From: Bradyrhizobium betae
GTDB lineage: Bacteria; Pseudomonadota; Alphaproteobacteria; Rhizobiales; Xanthobacteraceae
Assembly (NCBI RefSeq): GCF_008932115.1
Contig: NZ_CP044543.1
Location: 1,860,001-1,924,000 of the forward strand
DNA: 64,000 nt
Reading direction: 5' to 3'
Below, in pieces: positions 33,985 through 43,187 of the stretch (within the stretch, counting starts at the first letter, position 1; every line of letters begins with the position of its first letter). A program made the translations under genes and the position numbers. Below the pieces are notes generated by a model that had not been told where the DNA came from, ran no database searches, and worked only from the letters and a program-made list of their open reading frames with translations.

Positions 33985-34905
33985 CTAGCTCAGCTTGATG
34001 TCCCACAGGCCTTCCTTGCGGCAGGCGGCGACCTCGTCGCGCAGGAGGGCGGTGATGGCGAGCGAGGCCGTCGAGGCCGGGCGGTCGATCGGAGAGGCGA
34101 AAATGAGCTCGCGCGTCATCGGCTTGGACACAGGCGCTGTTTCCAGCCGGCCGGCCGCGACCTCGCCGTGGACCGACGACGGCGGCAGCAGCGCAAAGCC
34201 GAGGCCCTCCTCGACCAGGCTGGTCAGCACGCGAAACGAATCCGCTTCCAGCTGGACGTTGAGCTTGATCTTGCGCTGGGCCGCCGCGTGCTCGATCAGC
34301 GCGCGGAGGCCGTGGGAATGACTGGGCAGCACCAGCCGCTGCCGCAACAGCCAGCCGATCTCGACGCTCTTCTTGCGCGCAAGGCCGCAGCCGCGCGGGC
34401 CGACCGCGACGATGTGGTCGCGGCCAAGGCTCTCGACGTTGAGATGCAGATCGGCGGAGCGGCCGTAGAGGATGGCAAGGTCCATCTCGCCGCGATGCAG
34501 CCATTCGACCAGGTGGCCGCTGTAGCTCTCGACGATGCGCAGCGAAATGCCGGGAAATTTTTCGACGCAGCGCCGCGCAAAGCGCGCCGACAGCACGCAG
34601 CTCACGGTCGGGACGAGACCGAGCACGACCTGGCCGGACGGCGGCCCCTTGGCCGACTGGATGTCGTCGCGGATCTGGTCGATCTGGCGCACGATGCCGG
34701 AGGTGCGCGCCAGCAGCAGCCGGCCGGCTTCGGTCAGCACCATGCCGCGGCCGTTGCGCGTGAACAGATCGACGCGCAGCTCGTGTTCCAGCAGCTTGAT
34801 CTGCCGGCTGAGCGCGGGCTGCGCCACGCGCAGCGTATCGGAGGCCTTGGAGAGGCTGCCGAGCTCCGCCACGCAACTGAAGGTCCTGAGCTGACGGAAA
34901 TCCAT
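33985..34905 (-). CDS. LysR-family transcriptional regulator
   Basis: The 306-residue protein begins MDFRQLRTFSCVAELGSLSK with the LysR winged HTH in residues 1-60 (ALSRQIKLLEHELRVDLFTR) and a type 2 periplasmic-binding-like effector domain from about residue 90 (GQVVLGLVPTVSCVLS). ATG 34905 is preferred over ATG 34953, which adds 16 unlikely residues. It is divergent from the acyl-CoA dehydrogenase gene with 125 bases between the starts, so it likely controls that operon in response to a pathway intermediate. A candidate binding site lies in the gap. Confidence 0.85.
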   Translation of the reverse strand: MDFRQLRTFSCVAELGSLSKASDTLRVAQPALSRQIKLLEHELRVDLFTRNGRGMVLTEAGRLLLARTSGIVRQIDQIRDDIQSAKGPPSGQVVLGLVPTVSCVLSARFARRCVEKFPGISLRIVESYSGHLVEWLHRGEMDLAILYGRSADLHLNVESLGRDHIVAVGPRGCGLARKKSVEIGWLLRQRLVLPSHSHGLRALIEHAAAQRKIKLNVQLEADSFRVLTSLVEEGLGFALLPPSSVHGEVAAGRLETAPVSKPMTRELIFASPIDRPASTASLAITALLRDEVAACRKEGLWDIKLS

Positions 34906-34936
34906 GCTTGCCAATCCTGGAAGGCTACTCCATACG

Positions 34937-34955
34937 CTATAGCAAATGAGCATAG
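34937..34955. promoter_or_regulatory. Candidate LysR-type binding site
   Basis: The sequence CTAT-N11-ATAG is a T-N11-A box with palindromic arms, lying 32 bases upstream of the lysR start and 76 bases upstream of the acyl-CoA dehydrogenase start. Position and form fit a LysR activation site; no second half-site was identified with confidence. Confidence 0.5.
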
Positions 34956-35030
34956 GGGGCTGGCATTGTTTTCACAACGCCAGAGGGTTGGCCGGCGTTA
35001 TCTTGACTGCCGCACCCATTAGGAAACGCC

Positions 35031-36200
35031 ATGAGTGAAGACCACCACACCGAAGATCACGCCGACATCCGCGACGCCGTCGCAAAGCTCTGCGCGCAGT
35101 TTCCCGGCGAATATTGGCGCAAGCTCGATCGCGAGATGGCCTACCCGAAGGCCTTCGTCGACGCGCTGACGGAGGCCGGCTATCTCTCGGTGCTGATCCC
35201 CGAGGAATATGGCGGCGCGGGGCTGAAGCTGTCCGCGGCGGCGGCGATCCTCGAAGAGATCCAGCGCGCCGGGTGCAACGGCGGCGGCTGCCATGCCCAG
35301 ATGTACACGATGGGCACGGTGCTGAGGCACGGCAGCGACGAGCAGAAGGCGAAATATCTGCCGAAGGTCGCGAGCGGCGAATTGCGGCTGCAGGCGTTCG
35401 GCGTCACCGAACCGACCAGCGGCACCGACACGACCTCGCTGAAGACCTTCGCGCGCAAGGACGGCAATGCCGGCTACATCGTCAACGGCCAGAAGATCTG
35501 GACCAGCCGCGCCGAGCATTCCGACCTGATGCTGCTGCTGGCACGGACCACGCCGAAGGACGAGGTCAAGAAGCGCACCGACGGCCTCTCGGTGTTCATC
35601 GTCGACATGCGCGAGGCCAAGAACAAGGGCCTCGAGATCCGCCCGATCCGCACCATGATGAACCACGCCACCACCGAGGTGTTCTTTACCGACATGAAGG
35701 TGCCGGCGGAGAATCTGATCGGCGAGGAAGGCAATGGTTTCCGCTACATCCTCTCCGGCATGAATGCCGAGCGCATCCTGATCGCGGCCGAATGCGTCGG
35801 CGACGCCAAGTGGTTCATCGCCAAGGCCACCAACTACGCCAAGGAGCGCAGCGTGTTCGGCCGGCCGATCGGCCAGAACCAGGGCATCCAGTTCCCGATC
35901 GCCAAGGCCTACGCCGCGATGCGCGCGGCCGAGCTGATGGTGAAGGAAGCCACGCGCAAATACGAGGCCGGACTCGATTGCGGCGCGGAAGCCAACATGG
36001 CCAAGATGCTGGCGGCCGATGCATCGTGGGAAGCGGCGAACGCCTGCGTCCAGACCCATGGCGGCTTCGGCTTCGCCGAGGAATACGACGTCGAGCGCAA
36101 ATTCCGCGAGACGCGGCTCTATCAGGTCGCGCCGATCTCGACCAATCTCGTGCTGTCCTTCATCGCTGAGCACGTGCTCGGCATGCCCCGCTCGTACTGA
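35031..36200 (+). CDS. Acyl-CoA dehydrogenase
   Basis: The 389-residue FAD enzyme starts at ATG 35031 with AGGA seven bases upstream. It has the family signatures in order: an N-terminal helical domain with YLSVLIPEEYGGAGLKLSAA, the FAD/substrate motif QAFGVTEPTSGTDTTSLKT, a middle beta domain with GYIVNGQKIWTSRAEHSDLM, and a C-terminal helical domain with NACVQTHGGFGFAEEYDVER, the usual second FAD signature. It is the first gene of an apparent operon with a CoA-transferase and a hot-dog hydratase. The acyl-CoA substrate is unknown. Confidence 0.9.
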   Translation: MSEDHHTEDHADIRDAVAKLCAQFPGEYWRKLDREMAYPKAFVDALTEAGYLSVLIPEEYGGAGLKLSAAAAILEEIQRAGCNGGGCHAQMYTMGTVLRHGSDEQKAKYLPKVASGELRLQAFGVTEPTSGTDTTSLKTFARKDGNAGYIVNGQKIWTSRAEHSDLMLLLARTTPKDEVKKRTDGLSVFIVDMREAKNKGLEIRPIRTMMNHATTEVFFTDMKVPAENLIGEEGNGFRYILSGMNAERILIAAECVGDAKWFIAKATNYAKERSVFGRPIGQNQGIQFPIAKAYAAMRAAELMVKEATRKYEAGLDCGAEANMAKMLAADASWEAANACVQTHGGFGFAEEYDVERKFRETRLYQVAPISTNLVLSFIAEHVLGMPRSY

Positions 36201-36209
36201 GGTCGCGCC

Positions 36210-37313
36210 ATGGGAGCATTGGACGGGATCAGGGTGATTGCGGTCGAGCAGGCCGTGGCGGCGCCGTTCTGCTCGTCGCGCCTCGCGGATGCCGGCGCGG
36301 AAGTGATCAAGATCGAACGGCCCGAGGGCGATTTCGCCCGCGGCTATGACGCGGCGGCGAAGGGCCAGAGCAGCTATTTCGTCTGGCTCAACCGTGGCAA
36401 GCAATCGGCGGTGGTCGATCTCGCGACGAAAGAGGGCTGCGCCGAGCTGGAGAAGCTGATCGCCAGCGCCGACGTGCTGATCCAGAACCTCAAGCCCGGC
36501 TCGATGGACAAGCTCGGCTTTTCGCGCGAGCGGCTGCTGAAGGATTACCCGAGGCTGATCTCCTGCACCATCACGGGCTATGGCGACGAAGGCCCCTACG
36601 CGCAGCGCAAGGCCTATGACCTGTTGATCCAGGCCGAGAGCGGGCTTGCCTCGATTACCGGCAACCCCGATGGCGCCTCGCGCGTCGGCATGTCGATCGT
36701 CGACGTCGCGACCGGCGCAACCGCGCATGCGGCGATCCTGGAAGCGCTGATCGGGCGCGGGCGCACCGGCAAGGGCGCCGACATCCGCATCTCCATGTTC
36801 GACGTGATGGCCGACTGGTGCACCGTGCCGCTGCTCAACTCGGAAGCCGGCAATCCGCCCAAGCGCATGGGCCTGCGTCATCCCTCGATCGCGCCCTATG
36901 GCGTGTTCACCTCGAAGGACGGCAAGGACATCCTGATCTCGATCCAGAGCGAGCGCGAGTGGAAGACGCTGTGCGCGAAGGTGCTTGATAACCCCGACCT
37001 GCCGAACGATCCGCGTGTCGCGAGCGGCGTCGAGCGCGTGCGCAACCGCGACTTCACCGACAAGACGGTGGCCGATGCCTTCGGCAGCCTGACCCGCGAC
37101 GAACTGCTGAAGCGGCTGTCGGATGCCGACATCGCCTTTGCCGAGGTCAACACCATGGCCGACCTCACCAACCATCCGCATCTGCGCCGCATCGAGGTCG
37201 ACACGCCGAACGGGCGCGTCAGCTACCCCGCGCCGGCTCCGATCGTCGTCGGCGAGACGCGCAGCTACGGCGCTGTGCCCGCGATCGGCGAGAAACCAGC
37301 CAAAAAGTCATAA
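36210..37313 (+). CDS. Family III CoA-transferase (CaiB/BaiF)
   Basis: The 367-residue protein starts nine bases after the acyl-CoA dehydrogenase stop, with GAGG upstream. It has the class III features: ALDGIRVIAVEQAVAAPFCS, ADAGAEVIKIERPEGDFAR, the NRGKQS region, and the catalytic aspartate Asp165 in GMSIVDVATG. It would move CoA between a dicarboxylate or aromatic acid and an acyl-CoA donor. Together with the dehydrogenase and hydratase it makes an activation-oxidation-hydration set. The specific acid cannot be told from sequence. Confidence 0.88.
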   Translation: MGALDGIRVIAVEQAVAAPFCSSRLADAGAEVIKIERPEGDFARGYDAAAKGQSSYFVWLNRGKQSAVVDLATKEGCAELEKLIASADVLIQNLKPGSMDKLGFSRERLLKDYPRLISCTITGYGDEGPYAQRKAYDLLIQAESGLASITGNPDGASRVGMSIVDVATGATAHAAILEALIGRGRTGKGADIRISMFDVMADWCTVPLLNSEAGNPPKRMGLRHPSIAPYGVFTSKDGKDILISIQSEREWKTLCAKVLDNPDLPNDPRVASGVERVRNRDFTDKTVADAFGSLTRDELLKRLSDADIAFAEVNTMADLTNHPHLRRIEVDTPNGRVSYPAPAPIVVGETRSYGAVPAIGEKPAKKS

Positions 37314-37328
37314 CAAGAGCGAGGCGTC

Positions 37329-38180
37329 ATGACCGAGAAGCTCGACATCGACCATTTGCGGCAATGGATCGGCCGCAGCCAGGAGGCGACCGACACCGTC
37401 ACCGCGCACCTCGTCATGGGTTTGCGCGCGACGCTGTTCCAGGAGGTGGGCGAGCCCAAAAAGGGCGACGCCGCGCCGTTTACGGTGCATTGGTGCCTGG
37501 CGCAGCCGGTGTTTCCGATGTCGATGCTCGGCCCGGATGGCCACCCGACCCGCGGCGGTTTCCTGCCGCCGGTGCCGCTGCCGCGCCGGATGTGGGCCGG
37601 CGGCGAGATCGAGTTCCTGCAGCCGCTGCAGGTTGGCGATGAATCGACGCGAACCTCGCGCATTGCCGACGTGCAGGTGAAATCGGGATCGACCGGCACG
37701 CTCTGCTTCGTCTCGGTCGAGCACAGCATTTCCAGCCCACGCGGCGTCGCCATCCGTGAGCGGCAGGACATCGTCTATCGCGAGATGACGAGCAGCGCGC
37801 CAGCATCGGCCAAGGCCCCGCCTCCGCCGCCAAAGGCGCAGCACCGCGAGACCCACGTCTCCGATCCGGTGCTGCTGTTTCGGTATTCTGCGCTGACCTT
37901 CAACGGCCACCGTATCCATTACGACCGCGACTACGTCACCAAGGTCGAGGGCTACCCGGGCCTGATCTTCCACGGCCCGCTGCAGGCGGCGTTCATCGTC
38001 GAACTGGCGGCGAAGCTGCGCGGCGGCAAGGCACCCAGGAAATTCACCTATCGCGGGCTGCAGCCGCTGTTCGAGGGGACGGAGTTCTCCATCAACGCCA
38101 ATGACAACGGCGAAAGCATGGAGCTGTGGACCGCGAACGCCGAAGGGCAGCCGACGATGAAGGGCACGGCGGTGTGGTGA
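37329..38180 (+). CDS. Double hot-dog acyl-CoA hydratase, mesaconyl-/itaconyl-CoA hydratase-like
   Basis: The 283-residue protein has two hot-dog modules. The N-terminal FAS1-like module includes LPPVPLPRRMWAGGEIEFLQ, and the C-terminal MaoC-like module has FRYSALTFNGHRIHYDRDYV and VEGYPGLIFHGPLQAAFIV, with the catalytic Asp/His pair in HRIHYD. This match is to the mesaconyl-C4-CoA / itaconyl-CoA hydratase group that adds water to unsaturated short dicarboxyl-CoAs. It begins 15 bases after the CoA-transferase and ends the operon before a family D repeat. Confidence 0.78.
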   Translation: MTEKLDIDHLRQWIGRSQEATDTVTAHLVMGLRATLFQEVGEPKKGDAAPFTVHWCLAQPVFPMSMLGPDGHPTRGGFLPPVPLPRRMWAGGEIEFLQPLQVGDESTRTSRIADVQVKSGSTGTLCFVSVEHSISSPRGVAIRERQDIVYREMTSSAPASAKAPPPPPKAQHRETHVSDPVLLFRYSALTFNGHRIHYDRDYVTKVEGYPGLIFHGPLQAAFIVELAAKLRGGKAPRKFTYRGLQPLFEGTEFSINANDNGESMELWTANAEGQPTMKGTAVW

Positions 38181-38199
38181 CGCGCCGCTGCTAGACTCT

Positions 38200-38297
38200 C
38201 ACCCTGAGGAGCGCGCCTTCGCGCGTCTCGAAGGGCGAGGCCACCAGCCGGGCCTTCATCCTTCGAGACGCGCGAAGACGCGCTCCTCAGGATGAGG
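38200..38297. repeat. Palindromic interspersed repeat, family D, copy 1
   Basis: The element reads ACCCTGAGGAGCGCGCCTTC at the left and GCGCTCCTCAGGATGAGG at the right, with an inner stem CTCGAAGGG/CCTTCGAG. Relatives lie at 55360-55457 (cut by the IS110 element) and 61963-62115 (opposite orientation). It separates the acyl-CoA operon from the benzoylformate decarboxylase gene and ends 21 bases before that start codon. Confidence 0.85.
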
Positions 38298-38318
38298 AAC
38301 AAGAAGGGGACGGAAACC

Positions 38319-39941
<1,623 letters not shown>

Positions 39942-40017
39942 AGATGTCGTCCCTGCCTAGTCCGCAATTGTGCACTAGGCGGGGACGACACTGAGTTTGT
40001 TGCGCGCGCGCCGCCAA

Positions 40018-40794
40018 CTAAGACGCCAAAAATCCCCCGTCCGCCGCGAGCACGTGTCCGACCACGTATGACGATGCATCGGACGACAGCCACACCACGG
40101 CCTCCGCAACCTCCTCCGGGCTCCCCATCCGCCGCAGCGGCAGGCCGGCGCTGACGGTTGCGATATCGCCGACGCCAGCGCACAGCATCATGTCGGTGAC
40201 GACGCGGCCGGGTGCGATGGCGTTGATGCGGATGCCGCGCGGCGCGTTCTCCATCGCCGCCGAGCGCGTTAGCGAGATCGCAGCGGCTTTCGACGCGGAA
40301 TAGAGCGAGAAGCCGGGATTGGGATTTCGCACGCCGCTGACGGAAGCATTGACGACGATGCTGCCGCGCCCTTGCGCGAGCATCGCCGGCCGCTGATGGC
40401 GCAGGCACAGGAACAGCGCGCGGACATTGGTGTCGAACACGCTGTCGTAGACGTCCATGCCCTGCTCTTCCAGTGGCGCACGGCGCTCCTGGAAGCCGGC
40501 ATTGTTGAAGGCGACGTCGAGCCGGCCGCAACGTTCGATGGCGGTGCGGACGAGGCGCGCGACGTCATCCTCGCGCGTGATGTCGGTCTTGAGCGGGATG
40601 GCCTCCACACCGAGCTCGCGGCACGCAGCGGCGGCGGTCTCGATCTCGGTCTCCCGGCGGCCTGCAACGATGATCGCCTACGCGCCTTCGGCCGCCATCC
40701 GCAAGGCCGTGGCGCGGCCGATGCCGCTACCACCGCCCGTGACGAGGCAGACCTTGCCTCTCATCCGCACTCCGGCCGGCAAAGCTCCGCTCAT
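40018..40794 (-). pseudogene. SDR oxidoreductase gene interrupted by an in-frame stop
   Basis: Read from ATG 40794 the frame codes for a 258-residue short-chain dehydrogenase: KVCLVTGGGSGIGRATALRM, then after the break AIIVAGRRE, the FNNAG motif, the active-site YSASK and the end VVGHVLAADGGFLAS. Codon 39 is TAG (40678-40680), where a Lys or similar residue is expected after AAEGA. The rest of the frame is intact and not decayed, so the stop is recent or a sequencing error. Restart at the internal ATG 40608 would lack the NAD(P)-binding motif. It is divergent from the marR gene. Confidence 0.8.
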
Positions 40795-40835
40795 GGCTCA
40801 CTCCAAAACGCTTGCGCGCGTCGTTGCGTGCAGAT

Positions 40836-40852
40836 AGTTGTATGATACAACT
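40836..40852. promoter_or_regulatory. Palindromic MarR-type operator
   Basis: AGTTGTAT-G-ATACAACT is a perfect 17-base palindrome with 8-base arms in the 75-base gap between the divergent SDR pseudogene and the marR gene. Size and symmetry fit a MarR dimer site that would repress both directions. Confidence 0.7.
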
Positions 40853-40869
40853 GTATGCATGGAGTCAAG

Positions 40870-41331
40870 ATGGCCGGGCTTTCGCTGATCGACGACATCC
40901 GCGCCGCCTCGCGCCTGATGGTGCGCGAGCTCGGTTTCATGGATGCCACGGTCGCGGCTTCGGACTATCCGCCCTCGGCCGTGCATACGATTCTGGAGAT
41001 CGGCATCCGCGGCCCGCTCACGTCAGGCGAGCTCGGCGATTTCCTGCGGCTGGAAAAATCCAGCGTCAGCCGCCTCGTGCGCAAGCTGATCGATTGCGGC
41101 GAGCTCAGGGAGACGCCGGATGAGCTCGATGCACGCAGCAAGCGGCTGTCGCTGACGGCGAAAGGCCGGCGCACCAAGGAGGCGCTGCATGCATTCGGCC
41201 GGCAGCAGGTGCGCGGCGCGCTGGCGGTGCTGACGGAGGCGGAACAGCGCAAGGTGCGCGAGGGGATGATGCTTTATGCGCGGGCGCTGCGGGAGAGTCG
41301 CGCGGATAACGGGGTGGAGCCGGCGGCGTAG
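40870..41331 (+). CDS. MarR-family transcriptional regulator
   Basis: The 153-residue protein has the MarR winged HTH: VHTILEIGIRGPLTSGELGD, the recognition helix LEKSSVSRLVRKLIDCGE, and the wing DELDARSKRLSLTAKG. ATG 40870 is preferred over ATG 40855 because GGAG lies five bases upstream. A perfect palindrome lies 17 bases before the start, so it probably represses itself and the divergent SDR gene. That SDR gene is now broken, which leaves the regulator with only itself or distant targets. A family C repeat follows. Confidence 0.85.
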   Translation: MAGLSLIDDIRAASRLMVRELGFMDATVAASDYPPSAVHTILEIGIRGPLTSGELGDFLRLEKSSVSRLVRKLIDCGELRETPDELDARSKRLSLTAKGRRTKEALHAFGRQQVRGALAVLTEAEQRKVREGMMLYARALRESRADNGVEPAA

Positions 41332-41343
41332 CGGCACTCTCGG

Positions 41344-41446
41344 TGTCATCGCCCGGCTTGACCGGGCGATCCAGTAGTCCGAGACGGTTGTGGTAGAACC
41401 GACGGGCCGCGGCGTACTGGATTCCCCGCCTTCGCGGGGAATGACA
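41344..41446. repeat. Palindromic interspersed repeat, family C, copy 2
   Basis: It starts TGTCATCGCCCGGCTTGACC and ends CGCGGGGAATGACA, the same outer design as copies 1 and 3 with an altered middle part. It lies between the convergent marR gene and the second SDR gene. Confidence 0.8.
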
Positions 41447-41471
41447 GCAGCGTGGGCGGCACCAGCCTTCC

Positions 41472-42266
41472 CTACTTCCCGAACTCTTCCCGCATCTTCG
41501 CCTGGATCTTGGCCATGCCGCCGATCCAGCGGTCGTAATTCTCGGTCTTCTTGCGCATGTAGCCGAGCACCTGGGGATGCGGCAGGATCAGGAACGTCTC
41601 CTGATCGAGGCCGGCGATCACGTCCTTTGCGACCTGCTCGGGCGTCAGATCGCCGTCGCCGGATTGCGGGCCCTTCGGGATCGAGCGCAGCATGTTGGTG
41701 TCGACGCCCTGCGGGCAGAGGATCGAGACCTTGATGTTGTCAGCCCTGTGCGAGATCGCGAGGTTTTCGGCAAAGCCGACAGCGGCGTGCTTGGTGGTGG
41801 AATAGGCAGGGCTGCCGACCTGCGAGAGCAGGCCCGCGGCGGAGATCGTGTTGAGGAAATAGCCGCCGCCTCGCGTCTTCATGCGGGGGATGAGATGCCG
41901 CGCAGCATAGACATGGGCCATGACGTGGATCGCCCAGCTCCGCTGCCACGGCTCGTCCGAAGCGCCGCCGGCATTTTGCGACATCGGATCGAAGCCGCCG
42001 CCGATGCCGGCGTTGGAGCAGAACAGCTCGATCGGGCCGAACTGCCGCTCGGTCTCCTCGATGACGTGCGAAATATCCTTTTCCTGCGAGACGTCGCATT
42101 TGAACGCCGCGCCATCCACCGTGGCCGCGACCGCCCGTGCGTTGGCGGCGTCCATGTCGGCGACGACGACCTTGGCCGCTCCAGCCGCGTGAAAGGCCTC
42201 GCACAGCGCCTTGCCGATCCCGTTTGCGCCGCCCGTGACGACCACGACCTTGCCGGTCACCTGCAT
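41472..42266 (-). CDS. Short-chain dehydrogenase/reductase
   Basis: The 264-residue protein starts at ATG 42266 behind AGGAGA. It has the classical SDR motifs: TGGANGIG at 10-17, the acidic ADMD after strand 2 that favours NAD, FKCDVSQEKD, CSNAGIGGG, the Ser in NTISAAG and the catalytic YSTTK. The C-terminal tail with GYMRKKTENYDRWIGGM is longer than usual and is typical of a rhizobial subgroup of unknown substrate. A longer upstream reading on this strand runs into the neighbouring gene and has no start signal. Confidence 0.85.
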   Translation of the reverse strand: MQVTGKVVVVTGGANGIGKALCEAFHAAGAAKVVVADMDAANARAVAATVDGAAFKCDVSQEKDISHVIEETERQFGPIELFCSNAGIGGGFDPMSQNAGGASDEPWQRSWAIHVMAHVYAARHLIPRMKTRGGGYFLNTISAAGLLSQVGSPAYSTTKHAAVGFAENLAISHRADNIKVSILCPQGVDTNMLRSIPKGPQSGDGDLTPEQVAKDVIAGLDQETFLILPHPQVLGYMRKKTENYDRWIGGMAKIQAKMREEFGK

Positions 42267-42313
42267 GCGACGTCTCCTCTTCTTATTTGTCTTGTACTGC
42301 TTCGCGGATTGGC

Positions 42314-43009
42314 TCAGCTCAACACGAGGTCGAGCACCGCGGTATAATGGCATGCCGCGCCGGCCAAGACAAAGCCGTGCCAGATCGCATTCTGGAAGCG
42401 CAGCCGCCGCCAGGCATGGAAAATCACGCCAAAGCTGTAGAGCAGGCCGCCCGCAAGGATGAAACCCAGCACCAGCGTGGGCAGCGCCTTGACCACGGAA
42501 TCGTACAGCATGATGCCGCTCCATCCCATCGCGAGATAGATCCCGACCGCGACGCGGTCGAACCGGCCGGGAAAGCGAAGCTTCAACACGATGCCTGATA
42601 TCGCGACACACCAGACGCAGACCAGCAGCACCAGCGCAAACACGCTGTCTTTCAGCTCCAGAATGAACGGCGTGTAGGTGGAGGCGATCAGAAGATAGAT
42701 CGCGGAATGATCGAACCGCCGGAGCAGCCATTTGACCGGCGAGACCGGCCAGAGATTATAGGTCGCCGACAGCACCAGCATCGAGAGCAGGCCGGCGACA
42801 TAGATCGAGACGCCGACGATGTTGGTGGCGTCGGCATAGACCACCGCAAGCACCACCAGGACTGTCGCGGCAATGATCCCGGACAGGACACCGATGGCGT
42901 GGATGATGCCGTCCGCAATCAGCTCGGCACGATCGTAGTGCCAGCCGATCGCGTCGGCCGCGGCGTGGACGGAGGTGGAGGCGAACTGTTTCAGTTGGAA
43001 GACGGTCAT
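42314..43009 (-). CDS. PAQR / haemolysin III-family membrane protein
   Basis: The 231-residue protein has seven predicted membrane helices and the family's His/Asp pattern: the helix start with IADGIIHAIGV, SATYNLWPVSPVKWLLRRFD followed by HSAIYLLIASTYTP, and the C-terminal FHAWRRLRFQNAIWHGFVLA. Bacterial PAQR proteins are often named haemolysin III but have been linked to membrane lipid homeostasis. It is transcribed toward the SDR gene, 47 bases away, and may be the first gene of a two-gene unit. Confidence 0.85.
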   Translation of the reverse strand: MTVFQLKQFASTSVHAAADAIGWHYDRAELIADGIIHAIGVLSGIIAATVLVVLAVVYADATNIVGVSIYVAGLLSMLVLSATYNLWPVSPVKWLLRRFDHSAIYLLIASTYTPFILELKDSVFALVLLVCVWCVAISGIVLKLRFPGRFDRVAVGIYLAMGWSGIMLYDSVVKALPTLVLGFILAGGLLYSFGVIFHAWRRLRFQNAIWHGFVLAGAACHYTAVLDLVLS

Positions 43010-43187
43010 GGCAATCCGTAAAGGCTAAAGAGAATGCCCTCTCCTATGGGTCTTTTGGCACCCGCGCGTCGTTCAATCGGCTGATTGCAGACAATGGCGG
43101 TGGAAGTATGAAGCTTGATTTTCCCAATGCAATTGCCACTTTTGTGAACAGTCTCACAGTTCCCCGCCCGGGATTTCCAGCGTTCAC

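Noticed and set aside
35019..37181. A 720-codon open frame on the minus strand opposite the acyl-CoA dehydrogenase and CoA-transferase genes
   Set aside because: Its product is low-complexity with repeated Ala, Gly, Arg and His and no family match. Both plus-strand genes are clear enzyme families.
42267..42731. An N-terminal extension of the second SDR gene
   Set aside because: The extra residues overlap the PAQR gene on the same strand in another frame; ATG 42266 has AGGAGA and is followed at once by the Rossmann motif.
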